Below, piece by piece: positions 41,454 to 51,506 of a DNA stretch of 64,000 bases (the first letter of the stretch is position 1; each line of letters opens with the position of its first letter). The stretch is from Brevundimonas sp. MF30-B (GTDB lineage: Bacteria > Pseudomonadota > Alphaproteobacteria > Caulobacterales > Caulobacteraceae). A program made the translations under genes and the position numbers. Location: positions 530,001-594,000 of the forward strand of contig NZ_CP038440.1 of assembly GCF_004683885.1 (NCBI RefSeq). Direction: 5' to 3'. The notes below the pieces were generated by a model. That model did no database searches, had not been told where the DNA came from, and saw nothing but the letters and a program-made list of their open reading frames with translations.

Positions 41454-43241
41454 GTGAAGCGGATTCGGCGAGCCTTCGGGCAAAGCCTCGGCCTGGGACG
41501 ACGTTGGAATCGCCCGAACCGCTTTCAAGGCATACGGTTCAGGCTCGGCGCGGCCATGGCCGTCGCTCTGCTGCCCATCGTCATTCTCAGCGCCTTTCAA
41601 GCTCAGGCCGACTTCCAGAACCAGGCGGATGATCGTCGTGTCGATCTCGAGCTGGCCGCCGAGCGAAGCGCGTCGCAAGCCGCCTCGAAGCTGAATTCCG
41701 CTCAGACGATGCTCAGGGTTCTCAGCCCAGAAGCGCTCGGCGTCTATTGCGAGCCCCGGCTGACGGAGCTGGTTCAGCGCCTCGAAGGCTACGACGGTCT
41801 CTACCGGCTCTCGCCCACCGGCGCGCCCGTCTGCGCCTCTACGCCGAAGGGGAGCACCGGGGTTCCCCGAATAGGTCAGGCCGGCCGACAGACCTGGTTT
41901 CAAAGACTGGCGGCCGGGGAAGAGACGGTCGTGACGCGGGCGTCGCACTCCGACGTGCATGAGCCGGCCCTCATCGTCGCGGAACGGGTAGAGACGGCGC
42001 GGGGCGACTTCGCGGGGGCGATGGCCGCCGTGTTGCCGATCAGCAGCCTGCAGCCCGACATCGATGATCCCGCCATGCCTGCCGGCGCCCAGGCGGCGCT
42101 TACGGACGCCCAGGGACGGATTCTGACATCGACCCTTCCGTCGGCCTTTTCATTCGGAGGCCGGTCTTCGATCGAAGGCTGGGTCGATCGAGCCCGACAG
42201 GGCGGGGCGTCCGTGTTCGAGGCGGTGGATCGCGGAGGAGAGCGTCGGGTCTACGCTGGCGCCGCGCTTTACGGCCGCGACGTCTACGTCCTGCTGACGG
42301 CCCCTGCTCCTGGTCTTTTGTCATGGGCGCAGCTGAACCCGATCGGCATCTTCCTGCTGCCGCTGGCTGCCTGGTTCACGGCCTTCGCTGCCGTGATGCT
42401 GTTCTCTGAGCGCATTGTGATCCGTTGGCTGGACTATCTGGAGCGCGTAGCCGCCATCTACGCACGCGGACGCTTCAGCGTCCGCCCGGTCCAGGCCGTT
42501 CATGCTCCCGCGGAGATCCGCGTTCTGGCTCGCACTCTGGACGAGTTGGCCGACACGATAACCACCCGAGACGCCGCGCTCGTCGCCGCGCTCGACGAAA
42601 AGGATGGTCTGCTGCGCGAGATCCACCACCGGGTGAAGAACAATCTCCAGATCATCTCGTCGCTGCTCAGCATGCAGCAGCGCACCCTTACAGATGCGCC
42701 CGCGAAATCGGCCCTGGCGGACACGAGACACAGGATTTCGGCCTTGGCCTTGATCTATCGCACTCTTTATCAGGGCGCCGACATCCGCCATGCGGACGCG
42801 CGCGAGTTTCTGACGGAACTGGTCGGCCAGCTCGTATCCGCTGAAGCCAGCCGAGGCCCGGTGGTGATCAGCCACGTGGAGGCCGACAGCCTTCAGGTGG
42901 ATCCCGACCGTCTGGCCCCGCTCGCACTCTGGCTGGTCGAGGCTGTCTCAAACGCGCAGAAGCATGCGTTCGCTGGACGGGGCGGGCGCCTGGACGTTCG
43001 GTTCAAGGTCAACGGGGACACTAGCGTGTTGGAGGTTCAGGACGACGGTCCCGGATTGGAGGCGGCGCGGGCCGGACTTGGACAAACCCTGATGAGCGCC
43101 TTCGCCAAACAGCTGCGAGGCGAGGCCGAACTGATCGCGGCCCCTGGCGGCGGCGTCATCGCTCGCATGACGTTCGCAACCCCAGAGGCCGCGCCCATTT
43201 CCGCCCCGGGCCAGTTCGAGATTTCTCGCAACCTGACCTGA
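41454..43241 (+). CDS. Sensor histidine kinase, HisKA_2 type (PhyK/PhyT-like)
   Basis: A 595-residue membrane kinase: membrane segment about 35-52, an extracytoplasmic sensor domain (about 55-280), a second membrane segment (about 290-318), a HAMP-like linker, then the HisKA_2 phospho-acceptor (HHRVKNNLQIISSLLSM, about 391-407) and an HATPase domain (NAQKHAF, VQDDGPGLEAARAG). The GTG start is two bases after ecfG. The context makes it the likely kinase for PhyR. The stress signal is unknown. Confidence 0.9.
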   Translation: MKRIRRAFGQSLGLGRRWNRPNRFQGIRFRLGAAMAVALLPIVILSAFQAQADFQNQADDRRVDLELAAERSASQAASKLNSAQTMLRVLSPEALGVYCEPRLTELVQRLEGYDGLYRLSPTGAPVCASTPKGSTGVPRIGQAGRQTWFQRLAAGEETVVTRASHSDVHEPALIVAERVETARGDFAGAMAAVLPISSLQPDIDDPAMPAGAQAALTDAQGRILTSTLPSAFSFGGRSSIEGWVDRARQGGASVFEAVDRGGERRVYAGAALYGRDVYVLLTAPAPGLLSWAQLNPIGIFLLPLAAWFTAFAAVMLFSERIVIRWLDYLERVAAIYARGRFSVRPVQAVHAPAEIRVLARTLDELADTITTRDAALVAALDEKDGLLREIHHRVKNNLQIISSLLSMQQRTLTDAPAKSALADTRHRISALALIYRTLYQGADIRHADAREFLTELVGQLVSAEASRGPVVISHVEADSLQVDPDRLAPLALWLVEAVSNAQKHAFAGRGGRLDVRFKVNGDTSVLEVQDDGPGLEAARAGLGQTLMSAFAKQLRGEAELIAAPGGGVIARMTFATPEAAPISAPGQFEISRNLT

Positions 43242-43266
43242 GGAACCGCAGGCGCAGGCGGACGTT
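43242..43266 (+). promoter_or_regulatory. EcfG promoter of the entericidin-like gene
   Basis: GGAAC (43242-43246), 16 nt, CGTT (43263-43266), an exact match, starting directly after the kinase stop and 51 bp before the next ATG. Confidence 0.88.
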
Positions 43267-43316
43267 TCAGCGCCAATCCGTCGGCAGGGGCCGCCGGAAT
43301 CCTAGGAGATTTCTCG

Positions 43317-43457
43317 ATGCGCAAGGTTATCGTTCTGATGGTCGCCGCGGCCGCCCTGACCACCGCCGCCTGCAACACCATCTCCGGCGTGGGACGCGAC
43401 ACCCAGGCCGCCGGTCAGGCCGTCACGGGCGCGGCCGAGGATGCTCGACGCAACTAA
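43317..43457 (+). CDS. Entericidin A/B family small lipoprotein
   Basis: A 46-residue peptide: signal sequence VIVLMVAAAALTTAAC with lipobox Cys at 19, then NTISGVGRDTQAAGQAV, the typical entericidin mature part. AGGAGA lies before the ATG at 43317. It is under a perfect EcfG promoter and so is a direct stress-regulon member; entericidins are envelope lipoproteins linked to stationary-phase lysis or stress. Confidence 0.9.
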   Translation: MRKVIVLMVAAAALTTAACNTISGVGRDTQAAGQAVTGAAEDARRN

Positions 43458-43477
43458 GCGCTCGCGGATTGCAGGCA

Positions 43478-43509
43478 CGGCCCCGTCGGTGCTCGCACCG
43501 GCGGGGCCG
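43478..43509 (+). terminator. Hairpin after the entericidin-like gene
   Basis: Long GC stem CGGCCCCG...CGGTGC / GCACCG...CGGGGCCG (43478-43509) with one mismatch-bulge and a tiny loop. It lacks a U-tract. It probably ends the short mRNA. Confidence 0.6.
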
Positions 43510-43594
43510 GCTGCATTCGGGCATGGCTTGACCGTGCAGCCGAGCCGCGCTTGACCCGTCGCAGCACCATCCGTTTCCTTCTGGAGAATGAGCC

Positions 43595-45046
43595 ATGGCC
43601 GATCCCCGCGCCGCCGCCCGCAGCATGATCTTCGAACACGCGCTGATCGCGGGCGAGAAGGTCGCCGGCTCCGGCGCGCGGATCGCGGTCGATGACCCGG
43701 CGACCGGCGACGTCATCGGCCATGTGCCCGATCTCGGCGTCGCCGAAACGGAGCGGGCTATTCAGGCGGCTCACGACGCCTTTCCCGGCTGGTCGCGCAC
43801 CGACCCGCACAAGCGGGCAGCCTTTCTGCGAGAATGGGCTCGCCTGATCGACGAGAACATCGAGGGCCTGGGCGCCCTCATGGCGCTGGAGAACGGCAAG
43901 CCGTTCGAAGAGGCCAAGGGCGAGGCGGTCTACGCCAACAGCTTCCTGAAGTGGTTCGCCGGCGAGGCCGAGCGCCTGCTGGGCGACACCCAGGACAGCC
44001 CGCTGGGGCACGCCATCATCACCTTCCGACAGGCCGTCGGTCCCGCCGCCCTGATCACGCCCTGGAACTTCCCGGCCGCCATGCTGACGCGCAAGCTGGG
44101 CCCCGCCTTCGCCGCCGGCTGCACCGCCGTGGTCAAGCCGGCCAGCCAGACCCCGTTCACCGCCATCGCCCTGGTCGAGCTGGCCTACAAGGCCGGCCTG
44201 CCCAAGGGTGCGCTCAGCGTCGTCACCGGCGATGCGGCGACGATCGGCGGCGTGCTTACATCGTCGCCGCTGATCCGCAAGCTCAGCTTCACCGGCTCCA
44301 CCCCGGTGGGCAAGAAGCTGGCCGAGCAGTGCGCCCCGACCCTGAAGCGTCTGTCGATGGAGCTGGGCGGCGCCGCCCCGCTGATCGTCTTCGCCGACGC
44401 CGATCTGGACCTCGCCGTGGCCGAGACCATCAAGGGCAAGTTCCGCAACTCGGGCCAGACCTGCGTCTGCCCCAACCGCGTCTATGTCGAACGCTCGGTG
44501 TCGGAAGCTTTCGCCGAAAAGCTGGCCGCCGAAGTCGCCAAGCTGAAGGTCGGCGCCGCCTTCGAAGACGGCGTGAAAGTCGGCCCGCTGATCGAAGACA
44601 AGGCCGTCGACAAGGTCAAACGTCACCTGGAGCACATCAAGGAGAAGGGCGGCCGTGTCCTAACCGGCGGCGGACGCCACGAACTGGGCGGACGCTTCTT
44701 CCAGCCGACCGTGACCCTGGGCGGCGACGACGCCCTGTTCCGCGAAGAGGAGACCTTCGGCCCTCTGGTGCCGGTCTTCGCCTTCGACAGTGAGGACGAG
44801 GTGGTGGCCAAGGCGAACGACAGCGCGTTCGGCCTGGCGTCCTACCTGTTCACACGCGATCTGGACCGCGCCTTCCGCATCGGCCGCCAAATCGAGGCAG
44901 GGATGTGCGGAATCAACACCGGCCTGACCTCCACCGCCGTCGCCCCCTTCGGCGGGGTCAAGGAGTCGGGCTACGGCCGCGAGGGATCGACCCACGGCAT
45001 CGACGAATATGTGGACATCAAGGCCCTGACCCTGGGCCTGAAGTAG
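43595..45046 (+). CDS. gabD: Succinate-semialdehyde dehydrogenase
   Basis: Oxidises succinate semialdehyde to succinate with NAD(P)+, linking GABA breakdown to the TCA cycle. The 483-residue ALDH has FTGSTPVGKKLAEQ (about 230-243), the catalytic Glu in MELGGAAP (about 254) and catalytic Cys in GQTCVCPNRVYVE (about 288), both in the GabD-type context. Full length. It converges with the hydrolase gene four bases away. Other aldehyde substrates are possible. Confidence 0.9.
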   Translation: MADPRAAARSMIFEHALIAGEKVAGSGARIAVDDPATGDVIGHVPDLGVAETERAIQAAHDAFPGWSRTDPHKRAAFLREWARLIDENIEGLGALMALENGKPFEEAKGEAVYANSFLKWFAGEAERLLGDTQDSPLGHAIITFRQAVGPAALITPWNFPAAMLTRKLGPAFAAGCTAVVKPASQTPFTAIALVELAYKAGLPKGALSVVTGDAATIGGVLTSSPLIRKLSFTGSTPVGKKLAEQCAPTLKRLSMELGGAAPLIVFADADLDLAVAETIKGKFRNSGQTCVCPNRVYVERSVSEAFAEKLAAEVAKLKVGAAFEDGVKVGPLIEDKAVDKVKRHLEHIKEKGGRVLTGGGRHELGGRFFQPTVTLGGDDALFREEETFGPLVPVFAFDSEDEVVAKANDSAFGLASYLFTRDLDRAFRIGRQIEAGMCGINTGLTSTAVAPFGGVKESGYGREGSTHGIDEYVDIKALTLGLK

Positions 45047-45049
45047 CCG

Positions 45050-46030
45050 TCAGCCCGCCGCCCGGGGCGCAACCTGGTCGGCCAGGGCGTCGAACTCGGC
45101 CAAAAAGACGCCGCGCCGCGGATCCGTCTCCATGATGATCTCGTGGCGCGCGCCTTCGACCTCGACATAGCGGCCGTGCGCCAGGCGTTTGGCGGCCCAG
45201 CGACTGGTCTGTTTCCAGATGCGATCGTCGTCGGCTGACTGGACGATCACCACCGGAGCCTTGACGACCTTCAGCGCCCGCGGCTTCAGCGCACGCTCAC
45301 CTGCATCGATGGCGAAGTTCAGCCAGCCCCAGGTCGGTCCGCCCACCGCCAGATGCGGACAGGCGTACAGCTGCTGACGCCATATCTCGTAGCGCGCCTC
45401 GTCCGTGGTCAGGGCGTCGTGCTCGAAGGTGTGTTCGAACGGATCGTCAGGATCTCCCAGGATGTAGTCGCCAGCCTTGCCGTGCCGCAGGTGCCACCGC
45501 ACCGCCAGCTTGACGGACCACATCGAGCGCTTGCCGGTCTTGACCTTCAGCATGGGGCTGGACAGCACGGCGCCGGCGAAACGTCCCTCACCTTCTTCCA
45601 GCGTCAGCAGATTCAGCGCGCCGCCCATCGAATGGCCGACCATGATCCAGGGCCTGGGCATCCGCGTCTCGAAGGCGTCGATCAGCCGTGCATAGTCGTC
45701 CAGGAACTCCTCGACCGCGCGCGCATGGCCCTTCAACCGATCCGGCAGCAGCCGCGCGGAAAGTCCCTGGCCTCGCCAGTCGTGCGCCAGAACCACAAAG
45801 CCACGCGCCAGGAAGTTGCCGATGACCTCATAATATTTCTCGATCGGCTCGGTCCGCCCGGGACTGAGCACCACCGACCCGCGCGGCGGCGTCGCCGGCG
45901 TCCACAGGGCCGCGCGCAGGCGAAGGCCGCCGGCGCCGCGATACCACTCGCCCTGTCCGCCGGGAGGCGAAGCGGCGCCGGGAACCCCCATCAGGGGCGC
46001 ATGGGCGGCGAAGTCTGTGACGCGGTTCAC
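45050..46030 (-). CDS. Alpha/beta hydrolase, lysophospholipase/monoacylglycerol lipase-like
   Basis: A 326-residue serine hydrolase of the Hydrolase_4 group: HDWRGQGLSARL (about 88-99), nucleophile elbow MVGHSMGGALN (Ser about 134), Asp in VQSADDDRIW (about 267) and His in GARHEIIMETD (about 296). No signal peptide. Its start overlaps the upstream gene stop by ATGA, in a run with the methyltransferase-like gene. Confidence 0.85.
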   Translation of the reverse strand: MNRVTDFAAHAPLMGVPGAASPPGGQGEWYRGAGGLRLRAALWTPATPPRGSVVLSPGRTEPIEKYYEVIGNFLARGFVVLAHDWRGQGLSARLLPDRLKGHARAVEEFLDDYARLIDAFETRMPRPWIMVGHSMGGALNLLTLEEGEGRFAGAVLSSPMLKVKTGKRSMWSVKLAVRWHLRHGKAGDYILGDPDDPFEHTFEHDALTTDEARYEIWRQQLYACPHLAVGGPTWGWLNFAIDAGERALKPRALKVVKAPVVIVQSADDDRIWKQTSRWAAKRLAHGRYVEVEGARHEIIMETDPRRGVFLAEFDALADQVAPRAAG

Positions 46031-46959
46031 TCGGGCTTCCTGAACTTGAGCGTCATTCGATCGCTTTCGCCGATGGCGTCATACTTGGTGCGGTCGAACT
46101 CGGGATCGGGCGCCTCCCCGGGCGGCGAGGTTCGGCGCTGGGGCGCCAGGGTTTCGACCCCGAAGGGATGATCCTTCGTGTCGGCTGGATTGGCGTTGAT
46201 CTCCGATGAGTCGACGAAGACGAAGCCCGCTTCCTCGGCCAACTGCCGGACAAAGGCTTCCTGGACGTAGCCGTTGGCTGCCGCCGGATCCTGATCGCGC
46301 TCAGGCTGAAGACGATGCTGTTCGACGCCGAGTATGCCGCCTGGCCGCAGCGCCGCGTAGGCGTCCGCGAAAGCCTTCTCGGCGATCCCCGCCGCCATCC
46401 ACGAATGGATGGATCTCAGAAAGAGCACCATGTCGGCCCGCCCGGCCGGCTCGATCACAGGCCCCGAACCTGATCCGAAGGTGGATGTCTGGATCTGGCC
46501 GTAAAGGCGCCGATCACCTTCGAAGCGGTTATGGAACGCGGTGTTTAAAGCAGCCTGCGCCGGATCCGCGCCTGGACCCGCTGCGAAAAGGGCAGCCCAG
46601 TATGAACCGCCGCCGCGATTGAGATACGGCGCCAGGATTTCGGTGTACCAGCCGGCGCCCGGCCAGAACTCGACGACGGTCATTCGCGGCTGCAGGCCGA
46701 AGAATCGCAGCGTCTCCATGGGGTGGCGCCATTCGTCGCGGCCCTTGTCGCGCTCGCGCCAGGGACCGGCCACGGCCCATTCCAGAGACCCCTCGGGCGG
46801 GCCCGGCTCGGGAGCAGGTTCCTGGGCGGCCGGCGCGGCTGTTTTCTCTTCGCGGCGCCCGCAGGCGGCCAGTCCGGTCAGCGCCAGGACAGAGCCCGCG
46901 CCCCCCATCAGCCATCGGCGCGAAACGGCGCCCGGCGCCATCGGCCTCAACTCACGCAT
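46027..46959 (-). CDS. Exported methyltransferase-like lipoprotein (paralog 1)
   Basis: A 310-residue protein with a Tat-like signal (SRRWLMGGAGSVLALTG) and lipobox LAAC (Cys about 33), then a class I SAM methyltransferase fold: motif I VVEFWPGAGWYTEIL (about 95-109), ALRPGGILGVEQHR and the family ending YDAIGESDRMTLKFRKP. The related gene at 47025 has a Sec signal. Such export of a SAM-binding fold is odd because SAM is cytosolic. The true function is unknown. Confidence 0.75.
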   Translation of the reverse strand: MRELRPMAPGAVSRRWLMGGAGSVLALTGLAACGRREEKTAAPAAQEPAPEPGPPEGSLEWAVAGPWRERDKGRDEWRHPMETLRFFGLQPRMTVVEFWPGAGWYTEILAPYLNRGGGSYWAALFAAGPGADPAQAALNTAFHNRFEGDRRLYGQIQTSTFGSGSGPVIEPAGRADMVLFLRSIHSWMAAGIAEKAFADAYAALRPGGILGVEQHRLQPERDQDPAAANGYVQEAFVRQLAEEAGFVFVDSSEINANPADTKDHPFGVETLAPQRRTSPPGEAPDPEFDRTKYDAIGESDRMTLKFRKPE

Positions 46960-47024
46960 CCGAAATCCCCTGCTCGGCGTCTTGGGGATTAACTAGCTTC
47001 GCGCCTTGGGTCAAAGACCGCGTC

Positions 47025-47813
47025 TCAGGCCGGCTTGCGGAAGCGCAGCGTCATGCGGTCGCTTTCTCCCACGGCGTCGTATCTCGCGCGCTCCTCGGCG
47101 GTCAGGGTCCGGCCGTCCTGTTCGGTGCGGCGCACCGGCGGCAGGGTCCAGACGCCGAACGGATGGGCGCGGTCGTCCTTGGGATTGGCGTTCACCTCGC
47201 TGCGCGCGTCCAGAACGAAGCCGGCGCGCTGGGCGGCCTGGATGACCCAGCTCTCGGGCACATAGCCGGTCGAGGCGGTGTCGTTGATGTTCAGGCCGTC
47301 GACGCTGCGATGCTGTTCGACAGCCAGCACGCCGCCCGGCTTCAGCGCCTTGAAGAAGGCGTCCAGATAGGCCTCGGTGCGGCCGGCGCGGTGCCAGTTG
47401 TGGAAGGCGCGCGCCACGATCACCAGATCGGCCGAGCCGTCCTCGACGCCCATCGTCTCCAGCGGACGGTTCACGGCGACGTATCGGCCGCCGGTCGCCT
47501 GGGCGTACGGCTCCAGGATGTGGCTCCACCAGCCGGCGCGGCCAGGCTCGATCTCGACCACGGTCTGGCCGGGCTGCAGCCCCCAGAAGGTCAGGGTCTC
47601 GACGGGATTGCGATAGGCGTCGCGCGCCCGATCAGCCTCGGACCGCGTGGTCGAGGCGACGGCGGCTGCGAGGGCCTGATCTTCCTGAGGCACCGGCGGA
47701 GTCATGGACAGGGCCGAACGCTGCAGGGTGCGCGGCGCCTCCTGGGCCAGGGCGGGCGCCGCGATCAGCGGCAGGACGGCGGCGAGGATGAGGGCGGTCG
47801 GGCGCATCGGCAA
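47025..47813 (-). CDS. Exported methyltransferase-like protein (paralog 2)
   Basis: A 262-residue protein with a Sec signal peptide (TALILAAVLPLIAAPALAQ, cut near residue 23) and the same predicted methyltransferase domain as paralog 1: RNPVETLTFWGLQPGQ, VVEIEPGRAGWWSHIL, LKPGGVLAVEQHRS and YDAVGESDRMTLRFRKPA. It is 65 bp upstream of paralog 1 in the same direction, a tandem duplication with different export routes. Confidence 0.78.
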   Translation of the reverse strand: MPMRPTALILAAVLPLIAAPALAQEAPRTLQRSALSMTPPVPQEDQALAAAVASTTRSEADRARDAYRNPVETLTFWGLQPGQTVVEIEPGRAGWWSHILEPYAQATGGRYVAVNRPLETMGVEDGSADLVIVARAFHNWHRAGRTEAYLDAFFKALKPGGVLAVEQHRSVDGLNINDTASTGYVPESWVIQAAQRAGFVLDARSEVNANPKDDRAHPFGVWTLPPVRRTEQDGRTLTAEERARYDAVGESDRMTLRFRKPA

Positions 47814-48044
47814 GCTCCGGAACGAGATGATGGGTCACCCTAGAGCCGCCTCGCGACGGGACAAGGGCGCGCGTGCAGGCGCGGCGATTTCGCACCCCTT
47901 GACGGTCGAGAACGGCTTCCCACATCGCATTCGAAGGCGCCGATCCCGGGCCTTCCAGACCTGGCGGGGCCGATTTCGGGCCGCTGAAGGGCTGACACCC
48001 AACGCCGTCCCGGGCCAAACCGCGGGGGCGGTTCAACCTTGCTG

Positions 48045-48058
48045 ATCCTCAGGAGGAT
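48045..48058 (+). promoter_or_regulatory. Hairpin over the hsp20 ribosome site (ROSE-like thermometer candidate)
   Basis: ATCCTC-AG-GAGGAT is a perfect inverted repeat that buries the AGGAGG Shine-Dalgarno (48051-48056), five bases before the last base preceding the ATG. The preceding TTGCT resembles the 3' hairpin of ROSE elements, which control small heat-shock genes in alphaproteobacteria. The rest of the 250-bp spacer may form upstream hairpins, but I did not resolve them. Confidence 0.5.
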
Positions 48059-48063
48059 GACTG

Positions 48064-48528
48064 ATGCGTACCTATGATTTCTCGCCGCTGTACCGTTCGG
48101 CCGTCGGCTTCGACCGTCTGGCCAATCTGCTGGAAAGCGCCTCGCGCTCCAGCCAGGAAAACGGATGGCCGCCCTACAATATCGAGACGACGGGCGAGAA
48201 CGCCTATCGCATCGAGATCGCCGTCGCCGGCTTCTCGCCCGACGAGCTGAACATCGAGGTGAAGGAGAACCTGCTCACCGTCACCGGGCGCAAGACCGCC
48301 AATGACGACGCCGCGCAGAAGACCTACCTGCATCGCGGCCTGGCCGAGCGCGACTTCGAGCGCCGCTTCCAGCTGGCCGACTATGTGGTGGTCACCGCCG
48401 CCGATCTGGTCAACGGCTTGCTCGCCATCGAGCTGAAGCGCGAGCTGCCCGAGGCGCTCAAGCCGCGCCGCATCGATATCGGGACCGGTCCGGCCCTGAT
48501 CGAAGGAAAGGCCAAGAAGGCCGCCTGA
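48064..48528 (+). CDS. Small heat-shock protein, Hsp20/IbpA family
   Basis: A 154-residue ATP-independent chaperone that binds unfolding proteins. The alpha-crystallin domain spans about 38-130 (PPYNIETTGENAYRIEIAVA, FSPDELNIEVKENLLTVTG, HRGLAERDFERRFQLADY), with a Lys/Ala tail. The N-terminus SPLYRSAVGFDRL is IbpA-like. Probably heat-controlled by the hairpin at its ribosome site. A strong terminator follows. Confidence 0.94.
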   Translation: MRTYDFSPLYRSAVGFDRLANLLESASRSSQENGWPPYNIETTGENAYRIEIAVAGFSPDELNIEVKENLLTVTGRKTANDDAAQKTYLHRGLAERDFERRFQLADYVVVTAADLVNGLLAIELKRELPEALKPRRIDIGTGPALIEGKAKKAA

Positions 48529-48552
48529 TCCGATCAGGCCGCTGAAGACCAA

Positions 48553-48582
48553 GGGGACGGCGTTCGCGCCGTCCCCTTTTTT
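48553..48582 (+). terminator. Intrinsic terminator of hsp20
   Basis: Stem GGGGACGGCG / CGCCGTCCCC with a TTCG tetraloop and T6 tail. It also separates the convergent obgE. Confidence 0.95.
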
Positions 48583-48588
48583 CGCGTT

Positions 48589-49671
<1,083 letters not shown>

Positions 49672-50124
49672 TTACAGGCGTGGCCGGCTGACCCAGAACC
49701 AGATCGCCGCAGGTCCGAAACCCAGGACGAAGAACAGGGCGATCTCGGCCCAGCTGGACGAGGTGACGGCGAAGCTCACAGGCCCCACCTCGGCGATCGC
49801 CGCCTGCATGGCAGTGAAGCCGTGAAGCGCCATCAGAAGACCCAAAGCGACGCTGGCCGAGCCGACGATTCTCAGCACCCAGCTCAGGCCGTGCGCTCGG
49901 CGGCCGGTTGCGAAATGGATAATCGCGAACACCACCCCGATCACGGCGAGGAACAGCAGGAGCAGCACGCCCAGCGTCATCGAGACGTGCATCATCGCCA
50001 TGAGATGAAGCGGCGTCCAACCTGACATGTAGGTCAAAAGCAGGCCGGCCAGCGCGACAGCGCTGATGGCGGCGACAACGGCGCAACCCACGGACAGACC
50101 GCGCCACACGCCCTCGGACTTCAT
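49672..50124 (-). CDS. Hypothetical four-pass membrane protein
   Basis: A 150-residue hydrophobic protein with four membrane segments (about 13-33, 45-68, 80-103, 120-143). No family recognised. Its ATG overlaps the stop of the DUF885 gene (ATGA), so the two are translationally coupled. Confidence 0.7.
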   Translation of the reverse strand: MKSEGVWRGLSVGCAVVAAISAVALAGLLLTYMSGWTPLHLMAMMHVSMTLGVLLLLFLAVIGVVFAIIHFATGRRAHGLSWVLRIVGSASVALGLLMALHGFTAMQAAIAEVGPVSFAVTSSSWAEIALFFVLGFGPAAIWFWVSRPRL

Positions 50125-51407
50125 TTCAGGTCCACCGGCAGGATCTGGCTGGACAGCAGGACCTTGGTCGTCGCCCAGTGGTCCGGGCCCTGCGCCTCGA
50201 TCCAGCGCTGCACCAAGTCGCGGCCAAGGCCGTAGTTGATGACATAGCTGCGGTAGGTGTCGATGAAGGCCACGCGCTGGGTCGCCCGCGCCCGGTCCAT
50301 CAGCCGATAGCGCGACAGGGCCTCGATCGCCTGATCGCGCGGCATTCGCCCGGCCAGATACTCCGAGGCGATGGTGTATTCCGCGCCTTCCAGCTGACGC
50401 GTCAGGGCCAGCAGTTCGGCGTTCGAAGCGACGCGCTCGGGCGACACCCCGGCCAGCGGGGCCAGAACCTCGCGCTGATACCGGATCGCCTCGTCGCCCG
50501 GGAAGGCCAGGTCGATGCCGTAGTTGGCGCTGCCCTCGGCCACCAGGGACATGGGGCTGAACAGCGGATACAGGCTCATCTCCACCCAGCCCTTCTCGGT
50601 GACGAAGATCTGCTCCAGCAGGGCGTTGTAGACGTGGTGGCCGGGATAGCCTTCGTGGCAGCCCAGATCGATCGCCCGGTCCAGATAGATCGGCAGATCG
50701 GCGTTGATCTCGATCTTGGAGACCGAACCGCCCTGATAGTAATTATAGCCGGACCACGGTTTGTCGCCGACCAGGGTCAGGGTGAAGCTTTCGTTGGCCG
50801 GCAGGGCGATATGCGCCTCGGTGCGCCGACGGCATTCGTCGATGGCGGCCTGCATCACGGTCTGCAGCCGGTCACGCGGGATGGCGAGGGGCGCGCGGAA
50901 GGCGGCGATGCGCTCGCCGACCGCACCTTCACCGGGAACCAGCGCTTCGATGCGGGCCAGGATGGGATCATAGCTCGACAGAGGATTGAGCTCGGGCCGG
51001 ATGCCGAACAGCCGCTCGGCCTCTTCGGCGAAGCTGAAGGTCTGGCCCTGCTGCATGCGCAGGCGCGTGTCGGCGGCGGCGATATGGGCCAGCAGATAGC
51101 GGCGACGCTGAACCTCCTCCTGCGTCCAGCCTGCCGCGTCCAGTGCGTTCAGCCGCGATGTCAGCCCGGCCGCGGCGACGACCAGTTGACCGACCGTGCG
51201 CGGATTTGCCTTGGCCGCCTCGGCCCATTCGGCGGGACCGTAATAGGCGTCGACGTATCCGTCCTCGCGCTCGCCGATCTCCAGCTGCATGCGCACATAG
51301 TCGGCCGCGATCGCGTCCAGGCTGTCGACGGTCGGGCGCGGCGCGCTCGCGCAGGCGGCGGCCAACAGGCACAGGCCCAGGCTCAAGCTCAGGATGATGG
51401 CGCGCAT
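50121..51407 (-). CDS. DUF885-family lipoprotein, putative metallopeptidase
   Basis: A 428-residue protein with a lipoprotein signal (ILSLSLGLCLLAAAC, Cys about 19) and a helical domain carrying LGCHEGYPGHHVYN (about 248-261), the HExxPGHH-type zinc motif of DUF885 proteins. A following Glu (LVAEGSANYGID) is a likely third ligand. Probably a periplasmic peptidase of unknown substrate. Coupled to a small membrane protein downstream. Confidence 0.8.
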   Translation of the reverse strand: MRAIILSLSLGLCLLAAACASAPRPTVDSLDAIAADYVRMQLEIGEREDGYVDAYYGPAEWAEAAKANPRTVGQLVVAAAGLTSRLNALDAAGWTQEEVQRRRYLLAHIAAADTRLRMQQGQTFSFAEEAERLFGIRPELNPLSSYDPILARIEALVPGEGAVGERIAAFRAPLAIPRDRLQTVMQAAIDECRRRTEAHIALPANESFTLTLVGDKPWSGYNYYQGGSVSKIEINADLPIYLDRAIDLGCHEGYPGHHVYNALLEQIFVTEKGWVEMSLYPLFSPMSLVAEGSANYGIDLAFPGDEAIRYQREVLAPLAGVSPERVASNAELLALTRQLEGAEYTIASEYLAGRMPRDQAIEALSRYRLMDRARATQRVAFIDTYRSYVINYGLGRDLVQRWIEAQGPDHWATTKVLLSSQILPVDLK

Positions 51408-51454
51408 GGGTCCCTCCTCAGGCGTCGCCGAAGGCTAGAGGCTGAGCGCCCATG

Positions 51455-51482
51455 AAAAAAGCCCCGCCGTCGCCGGCGGGGC
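51455..51482 (-). terminator. Intrinsic terminator of pnp
   Basis: On the minus strand a 9-bp stem GCCCCGCCG / CGGCGGGGC with a 4-nt loop, followed by six U, 25 bp after the pnp stop. Confidence 0.92.
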
Positions 51483-51506
51483 CCTTCTCATCAGTCAGGA
51501 TGACGA

